64,000 bases of DNA, taken from NCBI GenBank assembly GCA_963761615.1, contig CAVXGU010000001.1:248001-312000 (forward strand). The letters are read 5' to 3'. Positions 33,618 through 41,768 of the stretch are shown here, piece after piece. Each line of letters begins with the position of its first letter. Positions within the stretch are counted from its first letter, which is position 1. Made by a program: the position numbers and the translations under genes. This stretch comes from CAVXGU01 sp963761615 (GTDB taxonomy: Bacteria > Acidobacteriota > Vicinamibacteria > Vicinamibacterales > CAVVIG01). A model generated the notes under the pieces. The model made no database searches. It was not told the DNA's origin and saw nothing but the letters and a program-made list of their open reading frames with translations.

Positions 33618-36440
33618 ATGGGACCCTCCCCGAGACTGACGTGCGCGCCCGCTTCGTTCGTGAAGCTGCTCCTGCTGGCGACGATCGCCTGGCAGCTGCC
33701 CGCCACCGCACGCGCGCAGTGGACCACGCTGAGCGGCGCCCCGAACGCCAGCACGTGCCTGCTGCTGACCGACGGCACCGTCATGTGCCAGCAGGGCGAG
33801 GAATCCCACTCGTGGCAGAAGCTCACGCCCGACCAGTTCGGCCACTACGACACGGGCACGTGGTCGTCGGTCGCCAGCCTCCCGTCGACGTACGGGCCGC
33901 TGTATTACGCGTCGGCCGTCCTCGCCGACGGCCGCGTGATCGTGATCGGCGGCGAGTACAACGACGGCACCCCGAGCTGCACGGGCAATCCAGGCTGCGA
34001 CGTGAATACGGGTTACATCTACGATCCCGTGGCCAACACGTGGACCGCGCTGGTCCCGCCCGAGACCAACATCGGGGACGGCGATTCGGTGGTCCTCGCC
34101 GACGGCCGCTTCCTCCTCCGCCACCTCTTCTCGACGCGGATGTCGCGGTTCGACGGCGGCACCGGCTTCCTCCAGATGAATGCCACGGGCAAGGCGGACA
34201 ACAACAGCGAAGAAGGGTCGGTGCTGTTGCCGGACGGCCGCGTGCTCGTCGTCGACGCCGGCACCCAGGGCGGGACGGGATCGGAAATCTACAATCCCAC
34301 CACGAACACGTGGTCGAGCGCCGGGAGCACCGTCGCCTCGCTGCCGAACAACGGCGGCCTGGGCATCGTGCCAGAGCTGGGACCGCTGGTGCTGCGGCCC
34401 GACGGCACGGTCGTCGCCTTCGGCGCCACGCAGCACACGGCCGTCTACGACACCGCCACCGGAACGTGGACCGCGACCGACGACATCCCGACGGTCGGCA
34501 GCGATCAGATGCTCATGGCGGACGCGCCCGCGACGCTGCTGCCGAACGGGAACGTGCTGACGATCATCAGCCAGTTCTTCGCCGGCCCCTACCACGTCCG
34601 CGAATTCGACACGACCAACCACTTTCAGGTCGTCGCCGATCCTCCCGACAACGGCCCGGCCTCGTTCCAGGTCCGCACGCTGCTCCTGCCGACGGGCCAG
34701 GTTCTGGTCACGGACGGCAGCGACCACGTGCACCTGTACACGCCGGGCGGGAGCTACTCGTCGGCGTGGCGGCCGGTGATCACGTCGGGCCCGTCCAATG
34801 TCGTGTCCGGAACGACCTACACGCTGCACGGGCGGCAGTTCAACGGCCTCTCCCAGGCCAGCGCGTACGGCGACGACGCGCAGATGGCGACCAACTATCC
34901 GCTCGTGCGCATCACCAACATCGCGACCGGCCATGTCTGCTACGCGAGGACGCACGATCACAGCAGCATGGGCGTCGCGACCGGCAACACGATCGTCTCG
35001 ACCGAGTTCGACGGGCCGTCGTGCCTGGAGTCCGGCCCGAGCCAGCTTCAGGTCGTCGCCGACGGGATCCCGTCAGAGCCGATCGTGATCGACGGACCCG
35101 ACCTGACCATTTCCAAGACGCATGCGCCCGCGACGTTCACGCAGGGCGATGCCGGCGACACGTTCTCGATCGTCGTAGGCAACGAGGGCGCCCAGGCAAC
35201 GGCGGGTCTGGTGACCGTGACCGACTCCCTGCCGGCGTCCCTCACCGCCACCGCGCTCAGCGGCGCCGGCTGGTCCTGCTCGCTCGGCCCGCTGACCTGC
35301 ACGCGCACCGACCCGCTCGCCTCGGGCGCCAGCTATCCCTCGATCACCGTCACGGTCGACGTCTCGGCGGGCGCGCCGATCTCCGTCACGAACGTGGCGT
35401 CGGTGTCGGGCGGCGGCGAGGCCGACAACGTCACGGACAACGACAGCGTGTCCGACGACGTCGACGTGCGGCAGCACACGACCACGACCGTGCTGTCGGC
35501 CACGGGGGACTACGACGACACCGTGACGCTGAAGGCGTTCGTGGCCCCGTCCGGCGTGACCGGGTCGGTGGAATTCTCCGTGAACGGCTCGCCGGTCGGC
35601 GCCGCGGCGTACGTGAGCGCGACGGGGGCCGCCACGCTGAACTACCTGATTCCGCTGCCGGCCGGCACCGACGACATCCGCGCCGACTTCACCAGCTCGA
35701 ACGCCCTCTATCTCGACAGCACCGGCACCCTGATCAACGGGCTCACGGTGACTCACGAGGAGACGACGCTCTCCTACACCGGCGACACCGTGATCGCCAA
35801 CGGCGGCACGGCGACGATGTCCGGCACCCTGCTCGAGGACGGCACGGTGCCGATCGCGGGCCGGACCGTGAGCTTCACGCTCGGCACCGGAGGCAGCGCC
35901 CAGAGCTGCAACGGGATCACCGACGCGACCGGGAAGGCGTCGTGCTCGGTCAGCCCCGTCGCACAGCCGCTCGGACCCGGTGTCGTCGCCGACGCGTTCG
36001 CCGGTGATGCGTACTACCAGCCGGCCTCGGCCAGTGCGACGACGATGCTCTTTGCCTTCCTCTCGAGCGGCGCCGACGTCATCGGGGACGGCAACGCCGC
36101 GATCGGGACGAGCGTGACGTTCTGGGGTGCCGAGTGGGCCCTTGCCAACTCGCTCAGCGGCGGCACCGCGCCGGCCGCCTTCAAGGGCTTCGCGAGCACG
36201 ATGACCGAACCGCCGACCTGCGGCGCCGCGTGGACGAGCAAGGGCGGCAACAGCGCCGGTGCGCCGTCGAGCGTGCCTGCCTACATGGGCGTGCTCGTGT
36301 CGACGCACGTCGGCAAATCCGGCTCGACCGTATCAGGCGATGTTCAGCGCATCGTCGTCGTACAGACAGACACCGGGTACGGGCTCGGCCCCGGACACGG
36401 CGGCACGGGCGTGGTCGTGGCGACGTTCTGCCACCCGTAG
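33618..36440 (+). CDS. Large secreted Kelch / DUF11 / Ig-like protein
   Basis: A 940-residue exported protein. A signal peptide (residues 1-34, ATARAQ) precedes Kelch/galactose-oxidase-like beta-propeller blades to about residue 480 (ADGRVIVIGGEYN, LPDGRVLVVDAG, DTATGTWTATDD). A DUF11-type domain follows (LTISKTHAPATFTQGDAG, ASVSGGGEADNVTDND), then Ig-like repeats (SVEFSVNGSPVGAAA; TVSFTLGTGGS) and a Cys-containing C-terminal domain. AAGGAG lies 8-9 nt before the ATG. The copper ligands of true galactose oxidase were not traced, so enzymatic activity is uncertain. It may adhere to surfaces. It is 35 bp after the radical SAM gene and perhaps in the same operon. Confidence 0.82.
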   Translation: MGPSPRLTCAPASFVKLLLLATIAWQLPATARAQWTTLSGAPNASTCLLLTDGTVMCQQGEESHSWQKLTPDQFGHYDTGTWSSVASLPSTYGPLYYASAVLADGRVIVIGGEYNDGTPSCTGNPGCDVNTGYIYDPVANTWTALVPPETNIGDGDSVVLADGRFLLRHLFSTRMSRFDGGTGFLQMNATGKADNNSEEGSVLLPDGRVLVVDAGTQGGTGSEIYNPTTNTWSSAGSTVASLPNNGGLGIVPELGPLVLRPDGTVVAFGATQHTAVYDTATGTWTATDDIPTVGSDQMLMADAPATLLPNGNVLTIISQFFAGPYHVREFDTTNHFQVVADPPDNGPASFQVRTLLLPTGQVLVTDGSDHVHLYTPGGSYSSAWRPVITSGPSNVVSGTTYTLHGRQFNGLSQASAYGDDAQMATNYPLVRITNIATGHVCYARTHDHSSMGVATGNTIVSTEFDGPSCLESGPSQLQVVADGIPSEPIVIDGPDLTISKTHAPATFTQGDAGDTFSIVVGNEGAQATAGLVTVTDSLPASLTATALSGAGWSCSLGPLTCTRTDPLASGASYPSITVTVDVSAGAPISVTNVASVSGGGEADNVTDNDSVSDDVDVRQHTTTTVLSATGDYDDTVTLKAFVAPSGVTGSVEFSVNGSPVGAAAYVSATGAATLNYLIPLPAGTDDIRADFTSSNALYLDSTGTLINGLTVTHEETTLSYTGDTVIANGGTATMSGTLLEDGTVPIAGRTVSFTLGTGGSAQSCNGITDATGKASCSVSPVAQPLGPGVVADAFAGDAYYQPASASATTMLFAFLSSGADVIGDGNAAIGTSVTFWGAEWALANSLSGGTAPAAFKGFASTMTEPPTCGAAWTSKGGNSAGAPSSVPAYMGVLVSTHVGKSGSTVSGDVQRIVVVQTDTGYGLGPGHGGTGVVVATFCHP

Positions 36441-36474
36441 CGAGTGGCGCCCGGTTCGAAGGTGGAGGTTGCCC

Positions 36475-36912
36475 ATGTGCAGGAAGTGCGTATTGACGGC
36501 GCTGGTTCTGGCCCTGGCCGCGGCCTGCAGCAGTCCGATGGCGACCGATGCGGCCACCGCCGACGTGGCGTTCGTAGTCGTGTTCACGCCCGTCGGTGAC
36601 GGCAGCGGATTCTCGGCGACGCTCGACGGTCAGGGGTACACGACGCCGGGAGCCACGTCGGTGACGCTGGCGCCCGGCGCTCACTCCCTGGCCGGCACGT
36701 TCCACGGCTCGGGCCTGACGATCAGCTTCCAGACGATCGGGGAAGGGGGCGTGCAGAGCAACTCGGTGCGCAGCGTCTCGGGACCGTCGCCGAGCGCGGG
36801 GGCGTGCACCATAACCTATGCGAACGACACGCCGGCCACGGATCGGCCCTTCGAGATCGACTTCGAGCTCGACACGGCGCCCGCGAACGCGTGCCCGGGC
36901 CCGGCGGTCTGA
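36475..36912 (+). CDS. Small lipoprotein, unknown function
   Basis: A 145-residue predicted lipoprotein with lipobox LAAAC (Cys near residue 18). The mature part looks like a single beta-sandwich (FVVVFTPVGDGSGFSATLDG, TLAPGAHSLAGTFHG). Two late cysteines could pair. GGAGG lies 6-8 nt before the ATG. No family was recognised. It follows the Kelch/DUF11 gene by 34 bp and may belong to the same transcript. Confidence 0.68.
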   Translation: MCRKCVLTALVLALAAACSSPMATDAATADVAFVVVFTPVGDGSGFSATLDGQGYTTPGATSVTLAPGAHSLAGTFHGSGLTISFQTIGEGGVQSNSVRSVSGPSPSAGACTITYANDTPATDRPFEIDFELDTAPANACPGPAV

Positions 36913-36928
36913 GACCGTGCAGATGGTC

Positions 36929-36973
36929 TATCATGACCGGGATGCACCGCCTGCCCACGACCGGTTGAACCGG
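36929..36973 (+). promoter_or_regulatory. -10 element, leaderless 8-codon mini-ORF and palindrome before b561-like gene
   Basis: TATCAT (36929-36934) is followed 7 nt later by ATG at 36942, which opens MHRLPTTG and stops at 36966-36968. Its end overlaps the perfect palindrome CCGGTT-G-AACCGG (36961-36973). The gene start at 36988 is 19 nt after the mini-ORF stop. It could be a leader peptide or an operator over a short leader. Confidence 0.4.
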
Positions 36974-36987
36974 CTCTGGGAGAAGGA

Positions 36988-37836
36988 ATGCCTCTGCCCC
37001 GGAAGGTTGCTCTCGCCGCCACGTTTCTCGTGGCCCTGCTCGCGTCCGGCGCCGCCCTCGCGCAGTCGAGCGGCGCCGCGGTTTCCGGCACCGTCTCGAG
37101 TCCGTCGCAGACCCCTGTCGCCAACGCCACGGTCTCGGCCAGGAACCTCGCGACCGGTCAGGTGATCGACGCCCGGAGCGACGCCGGTGGTGCGTACAGC
37201 GTCGGGGGCCTCGCGCCCGGCGAGTACGAGATTTCCGTCTCTGCTCCCGGCTTCGATGCGCACACCGAGCGGGTGACGGTGACCGCCGGTGCGACCGCGA
37301 CCCTGAACGTCTCGTTGACGGCGTCCCCGGCCGGATTGTCGCTGGGCGATCTGGGATTCTCGTCAGCCCAGACACAAGGCAGTGCCGCTGACCAGGCGCG
37401 CCTGGACAAGCGCACGCACATGCTGAAGATCCACCAGACGCTCGGCATGATCACCGCCGTGCCCATGGTGGCCAGCCTCATCACCGCCAATGGCGCGAAA
37501 GGTCACCGGGGGGCGGCGGCCTCGGCGTCCGGGCGCAAGCTTCACGCGACGCTCGGCGGCATCACTGCGGGCCTCTATGCGACGACGGCCAGTTTCGCGA
37601 TCCTGGCGCCGAAGATCCCGGGCACCGAGACGCGGGGGCAGATCCGGCTCCACAAGACGCTGGCCTGGATCCACGGCACCGGCATGATCCTCACGCCCAT
37701 CCTCGGAGCGATGGCGTACCGACAGGAGAGCCGCGGCGAACGGGTTCACGGGATCGCGTCGGCGCACGGCGCCGTGGCGGCCATCACGGCCGGCGCCTTC
37801 GGCCTGGCGATCCTTTCCGTCTCGGTGAAGTTTTGA
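36988..37836 (+). CDS. Carboxypeptidase-regulatory domain fused to cytochrome b561-like membrane domain
   Basis: A 282-residue protein. A signal peptide (residues 1-26) and a carboxypeptidase-regulatory beta-sandwich (residues 30-112: AAVSGTVSSPSQTPVANATV, GGLAPGEYEISVSAPGF) are followed by four helices. Each helix begins with a His: MLKIHQTLGMITAVP, RKLHATLGGITAG, RLHKTLAWIHGTGM and ASAHGAVAAITAG. This is the pattern of a haem-b b561-like bundle. The next gene encodes YceI and overlaps by 4 nt. Enterobacteria pair YceI with a b561 homologue, which supports the haem assignment. Haem binding is inferred. Confidence 0.75.
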   Translation: MPLPRKVALAATFLVALLASGAALAQSSGAAVSGTVSSPSQTPVANATVSARNLATGQVIDARSDAGGAYSVGGLAPGEYEISVSAPGFDAHTERVTVTAGATATLNVSLTASPAGLSLGDLGFSSAQTQGSAADQARLDKRTHMLKIHQTLGMITAVPMVASLITANGAKGHRGAAASASGRKLHATLGGITAGLYATTASFAILAPKIPGTETRGQIRLHKTLAWIHGTGMILTPILGAMAYRQESRGERVHGIASAHGAVAAITAGAFGLAILSVSVKF

Positions 37837-38399
37837 GCGCCCGGCTGCGGACGGCGTTCGCGACGGCTGCGGTGATCGCCGGCGTCGGCCTCGCGCGGCC
37901 GGCCACGATCCGGGGCGCGGACTCCCAGTGGGTGCTCGAGACCTCGGCGCTCACCTACCACGTGTCCCATCCCTTTCATCATGTCGACGGGACGAGCCAC
38001 GAGGCGCGCGGCAAGGGCGTGTGTCACGACGGCGAGTGCGAGTTCCTCGTGGCGGCGCCGGTGAAGTCGTTCACGTCGGGTGACAGCAACCGCGATCTCC
38101 ACATGCTGCAGGCCGTGCGCGGCGCCGAGTACCCGATGGTCACCGTGCGCTTTCAGCTGCCGCAGCCGGACCTGTCGGCGGCGACGATCCACGCCGACAT
38201 CCAGATCCAGTTCGCGGGTCAGACGGTCGAGTACAAGCAGCTGGCCTTCCAGGACGTCGCCCACGGCGGCGAGGTGAGCGTGACCGGGACGATCCCGGCG
38301 ACGCTCTCCGACTTCAAGATCGATCCGCCGTCGCTCCTCGCCATCCCTGTCAAGAACGAAGTGCCGATCGCGGTGGAGATGCGCTGGCGCCGCCAGTGA
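37833..38399 (+). CDS. YceI family protein
   Basis: A 188-residue YceI-like lipocalin-fold protein with a probable signal peptide (to about residue 29, TIRGA), so it is periplasmic. It has LETSALTYHVSHPFHHVDGTSHEARG at the N-terminus and later VTVRFQLPQPDLSAATIHADIQI and TGTIPATLSDFKIDPPSLL. The fold binds isoprenoid-like ligands in known members. The TTG start overlaps the previous stop (TTGA), so it is coupled to the b561-like gene. An alternative start further in would shorten the signal peptide. Confidence 0.83.
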   Translation: MSARLRTAFATAAVIAGVGLARPATIRGADSQWVLETSALTYHVSHPFHHVDGTSHEARGKGVCHDGECEFLVAAPVKSFTSGDSNRDLHMLQAVRGAEYPMVTVRFQLPQPDLSAATIHADIQIQFAGQTVEYKQLAFQDVAHGGEVSVTGTIPATLSDFKIDPPSLLAIPVKNEVPIAVEMRWRRQ

Positions 38400-38400
38400 C

Positions 38401-39012
38401 TCAGAACCGGAAGACGAGCGAGGCCGAGGCTCTCGAGAAGTCGATCGGGGAGCCCTGGAGCGAGAGCCCCGGCAGATTCAGGTCGTGCGTGCCGCGGTAG
38501 TGTCGGATGTCGCCGCGCACGCCCACGTGCTCCGTCGGAAAGATCATCACGCCGCCGCCAATCACCCATCCGAGCCCGGAGTCCCGGAAGCGGACCGTGT
38601 CGACGAGATTGAAGTCCGCGCTCGTGCGGATCGTACCGAGGCCGATCGCGCCGTACGGACGGACCGGGCCGAACGGGAGCGCCACGAGCAGGGACGACAT
38701 CAGGGTGGTGACGCTGTTCTGCGACGAAACGGAGCTGTCGCCGAAGAACGTGGGGGTGTAGGTCAGCTCCTCCTCGAAGCCGAAGAGCGTGCCGAGATAC
38801 CCGAGCCCGGCGCCGTACCCGACGCGATGGGTCTGGCAGTCGGACACCGAGTGGCAGTCCGCAAACTGACTGCCGAAGTTGAATCCGATCGACGGGCTGA
38901 TGAATCCCTGCGCCCGCGCGGTTCCGGGCGTCAGCATCGCCACCAGCAGGATGAGGCCGAGGCAGGCGATGCCGCGGCTCGTCGAGTGCGCTCGAGGTAG
39001 TCGGAGACGCAT
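38401..39012 (-). CDS. Outer membrane beta-barrel protein
   Basis: A 203-residue exported protein with a signal peptide (to about residue 34, GTARAQ). An eight-stranded-type barrel follows (GFISPSIGFNFGSQF, GYGAGLGYLGTLFGFEEELTY, VRPYGAIGLGTIRT) ending in FRF, the C-terminal aromatic signature for outer-membrane insertion. Two cysteines (DCHSVSDCQ) sit in one loop. The ATG at 39012 has AAGGAGG 9 nt upstream. It resembles OmpA/OmpW-like small barrels, with unknown function. Confidence 0.8.
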   Translation of the reverse strand: MRLRLPRAHSTSRGIACLGLILLVAMLTPGTARAQGFISPSIGFNFGSQFADCHSVSDCQTHRVGYGAGLGYLGTLFGFEEELTYTPTFFGDSSVSSQNSVTTLMSSLLVALPFGPVRPYGAIGLGTIRTSADFNLVDTVRFRDSGLGWVIGGGVMIFPTEHVGVRGDIRHYRGTHDLNLPGLSLQGSPIDFSRASASLVFRF

Positions 39013-39130
39013 ACAAGAACCCTCCTTCCGGGGGTCGAGGGGCAATAACCGTGCCGCTCCCGCGTCCTCGTGCTCCTGCAGTTACGGCGATCTGCTCAGG
39101 TGGCTCGCAGTAGTTGTTACACCCCGCCGT

Positions 39131-39211
39131 TCACTCGTGGCGCAGTGCCGTGAGGGCGTCGAGGCGGCTCGCGCGGCGGGCAGGCACGAGGCTCGCGGCG
39201 CCCGGCTCGAG
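39131..39211 (-). pseudogene. C-terminal remnant of an FtsX/MacB-type permease
   Basis: On the minus strand the last codons read LVPARRASRLDALTALRHE then TGA at 39131. This is the typical end of an FtsX/MacB permease, in the form PARRAxRxDPLxALRxE. Upstream (towards higher coordinates) it fades into the antisense of the ATP-grasp leader, so only about 25 residues survive. It sits in the 256 bp gap between the barrel gene and the ATP-grasp operon, which otherwise shows no gene. Confidence 0.45.
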
Positions 39212-39268
39212 GCGACACTTCTGTACGTAGCCACGTACCGACGTCGGGATCCAGAATACGGAACGGCG

Positions 39269-40765
39269 ATGACGTTCGCGGACTACGACCCGGGACCTTT
39301 CTTCGACGAGATGTTCGCCGGCGTCGGCGCGCCCAGGCCGGCGGCGCGCGCGCTCACGCAACTCATCGACGTGCTGCCGGCTGGCGAGATCGAGCGGCGG
39401 CAGCGGTCCGCCGAGCGCGCCCTGCTGGCGATGGGCATCACGTTCAACGTCTACGGCCACAACGAGGGCACCGAGCGCATCTTTCCGTTCGACCTGATCC
39501 CCCGCATCGTCTCGGCGGCCGAGTGGGAGACGATCGAACGCGGGCTCAAGCAGCGCATTCACGCTCTCAACCTCTTCCTCGACGACGTCTACCACGATCA
39601 GCGGATCGTCCGGGACAAGGCGATTCCCGCCGAGGTGATCCACACCGCGACCTCCCTGCGGCCGCCATGCGCCGGCCTGAATCCCCCCAGGGGCATCTGG
39701 TGCCACGTTACGGGCACGGATCTCGTCCGGCACAGCGACGGGCAGATCTACGTGCTCGAGGACAACCTCCGCTGTCCGTCCGGCGTGTCGTACGTGCTCG
39801 AGAACCGGAACGTCATGAAGCGCACGTTCCCCTACGTGTTCGCCTCATCGCGCATCCGCCCGGTCGACGACTATCCGAGCCACCTGCGGGCGATGCTCGA
39901 GTACCTCGCCCCGCCCGGCGTCGAGTCGCCGCGCGTCGTCGTGCTCACGCCGGGCGTGTACAACTCGGCCTACTTCGAGCACTCCTTTCTGGCGCAGCAG
40001 ATGGGGGTCGAGCTCGTCGAGGGCCGCGACCTCGTCGCGTCCGACGGATTCGTCTGGATGCGGACGACGAAGGGCTTCGAGCGCGTGGACGTGATCTACC
40101 GGCGCGTGGACGACGACTTCCTCGACCCGAAGGTGTTCAGGGCGGACTCGATGCTCGGCGTGCCGGGGCTGATGGAAGTGTATACGGCCGGCCGGGTCGC
40201 GCTGGCCAACGCCCCGGGCACGGGCGTCGCGGACGACAAGGTCGTCTACGCCTACGTACCGCAGATCGTGAAGTACTACCTCGGGGAGGACGTGATCCTC
40301 CCGAACGTCCCGACGTACGTCTGCGCGGACGAGGCCGACCGGCAGTACGTGCTGGAGCACCTGCCGACGCTCGTCGTCAAATCCGCGAACGAGTCGGGCG
40401 GATACGGCATGCTGGTCGGGCCCCACGCGACGAAGGCCGAACGGGAGGCCTTCGCGGCCAGAGTCCAGGCCGATCCGCGGAACTACATCGCGCAGCCGAC
40501 GCTGTCGCTGTCGCGGGTGCCGACGGTCATCGACGGACGCTTCGAGGGGCGCCACGTCGATCTGCGGCCGTATATCCTCTACGGGAAGGAGATCTTCGTG
40601 CTGCCCGGCGGGCTGACGCGGGTCGCGCTGAAGAAAGACTCGCTCGTGGTCAACTCGTCGCAGGGCGGCGGCAGCAAGGATACGTGGGTCCTCGCCGGCG
40701 ATCCGGTCGTCGAAACCGAGCGGCCCGCCGGGACGTCGCCCGGCCGTGATTCATCGCCATGCTGA
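39269..40765 (+). CDS. Circularly permuted ATP-grasp protein
   Basis: A 498-residue protein of the circularly permuted ATP-grasp family (formerly DUF404/DUF407), predicted to join a carboxylate to an amine with ATP. Landmarks are GITFNVYGHNEGTERIFPFDL near residue 58, VLEDNLRCPSGVSYVLENR, VDVIYRRVDDDFLDP, KSANESGGYGM and the C-terminal GGGSKDTWVL. No signal peptide is present. The ATG at 39269 fits homology. It overlaps the alpha-E gene by 7 nt and opens a five-gene run. The product ligated is unknown. Confidence 0.88.
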   Translation: MTFADYDPGPFFDEMFAGVGAPRPAARALTQLIDVLPAGEIERRQRSAERALLAMGITFNVYGHNEGTERIFPFDLIPRIVSAAEWETIERGLKQRIHALNLFLDDVYHDQRIVRDKAIPAEVIHTATSLRPPCAGLNPPRGIWCHVTGTDLVRHSDGQIYVLEDNLRCPSGVSYVLENRNVMKRTFPYVFASSRIRPVDDYPSHLRAMLEYLAPPGVESPRVVVLTPGVYNSAYFEHSFLAQQMGVELVEGRDLVASDGFVWMRTTKGFERVDVIYRRVDDDFLDPKVFRADSMLGVPGLMEVYTAGRVALANAPGTGVADDKVVYAYVPQIVKYYLGEDVILPNVPTYVCADEADRQYVLEHLPTLVVKSANESGGYGMLVGPHATKAEREAFAARVQADPRNYIAQPTLSLSRVPTVIDGRFEGRHVDLRPYILYGKEIFVLPGGLTRVALKKDSLVVNSSQGGGSKDTWVLAGDPVVETERPAGTSPGRDSSPC

Positions 40766-41760
40766 GCCGCGTCGCGGATTCGATCTACTGGATGAGCCGC
40801 TACATCGAGCGGGCGGAGAACGTCGCGCGCTTCGTCGACGTCAACCTCAATCTCATGCTCGACTTCTCCGGGCGCTCGCCGCAGCAGTGGCAGCCGCTCG
40901 TCGACATCTCGGGCGATGCCGACGACTTCGCCACGCGGTACGGCGCGGCGACACAGGATGCGGTCATCGAGTTCCTCACGTTCGATGCGAAGAATCCCAA
41001 CTCGATCCTGTCGTGCGTGCGGGCGGCCCGCGAGAACGCCCGGTCGGTGCGCGAGATCATCTCCTCCGACATGTGGGAGCAGCTCAACCAGTCGTATCTC
41101 ATGCTCACCGCGGCCGCGGCCCGCAGCGCCGAGGTCAGCGCGCCGCACGAGCTGTTCGCCTCGGTGAAGCTGGCCAGCCAGACCTTCACGGGGGTGACCG
41201 ACACGACGATGACCCGCAACGAGGGCTGGCACTTCTGTCAGCTCGGCCGCCAGCTGGAGCGCGCCGACAAGACGTCGCGTATTCTCGACGTCAAGTACTT
41301 CCTCCTGCTCCCCACGATTCAGCACGTCGGCACCACGGTGGACGACGTGCAGTGGGCCGCCGTGCTGCGTTCGGCGAGCGCGTTCGAGATGTACCGGAAG
41401 CGCCACGGCCGCATCGCGCCGAACCGGATCGTCGAGTTCCTGCTGCTCGACTACGACTTCCCGCGCGCGATCCACCACGGGCTGAAGGAGGCCCGCGCGT
41501 CGGTCCACGCGATCACGGGAACGCCGGCCGGCATGTTCCGGGTGCCGGCGGAGCAGCTGCTGGGGCAGCTCTGCTCCGAGCTGGCCTACGGGCAGGTCGA
41601 CGACATCATCGCCTCCGGCCTGCACGAGTATCTCGACGCGCTGCAGACCAGGCTCAATCAGGTGGGGCTGCACATCCAGGTGACGTTCTTCTCGGGGGCC
41701 GGCTCGATGCCGAACCGGCCGCGCCCGCGTCTGCGTTCCGACGTTCTCCCGACCCAGTAG
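40759..41760 (+). CDS. Alpha-E domain protein
   Basis: A 333-residue all-helical alpha-E (DUF403) protein. The N-terminus LSRVADSIYWMSRYIERAENVARF is the family signature, followed by WEQLNQSYLML, the central NEGWHFCQLGRQLERADKTSRILDVKYF, and AVLRSASAFEMYRKRHG. The family has no proven activity but always travels with the permuted ATP-grasp protein and transglutaminases. It overlaps the ATP-grasp gene by 7 nt and is followed after 8 nt by the large transglutaminase. It may position the substrate of the ligase. Confidence 0.9.
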   Translation: MLSRVADSIYWMSRYIERAENVARFVDVNLNLMLDFSGRSPQQWQPLVDISGDADDFATRYGAATQDAVIEFLTFDAKNPNSILSCVRAARENARSVREIISSDMWEQLNQSYLMLTAAAARSAEVSAPHELFASVKLASQTFTGVTDTTMTRNEGWHFCQLGRQLERADKTSRILDVKYFLLLPTIQHVGTTVDDVQWAAVLRSASAFEMYRKRHGRIAPNRIVEFLLLDYDFPRAIHHGLKEARASVHAITGTPAGMFRVPAEQLLGQLCSELAYGQVDDIIASGLHEYLDALQTRLNQVGLHIQVTFFSGAGSMPNRPRPRLRSDVLPTQ

Positions 41761-41768
41761 CGCACCGC

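Noticed and set aside
38879..39268. Longer start for the ATP-grasp gene
   Set aside because: The upstream frame is antisense to the barrel gene and lacks family similarity. Homology begins at 39269.
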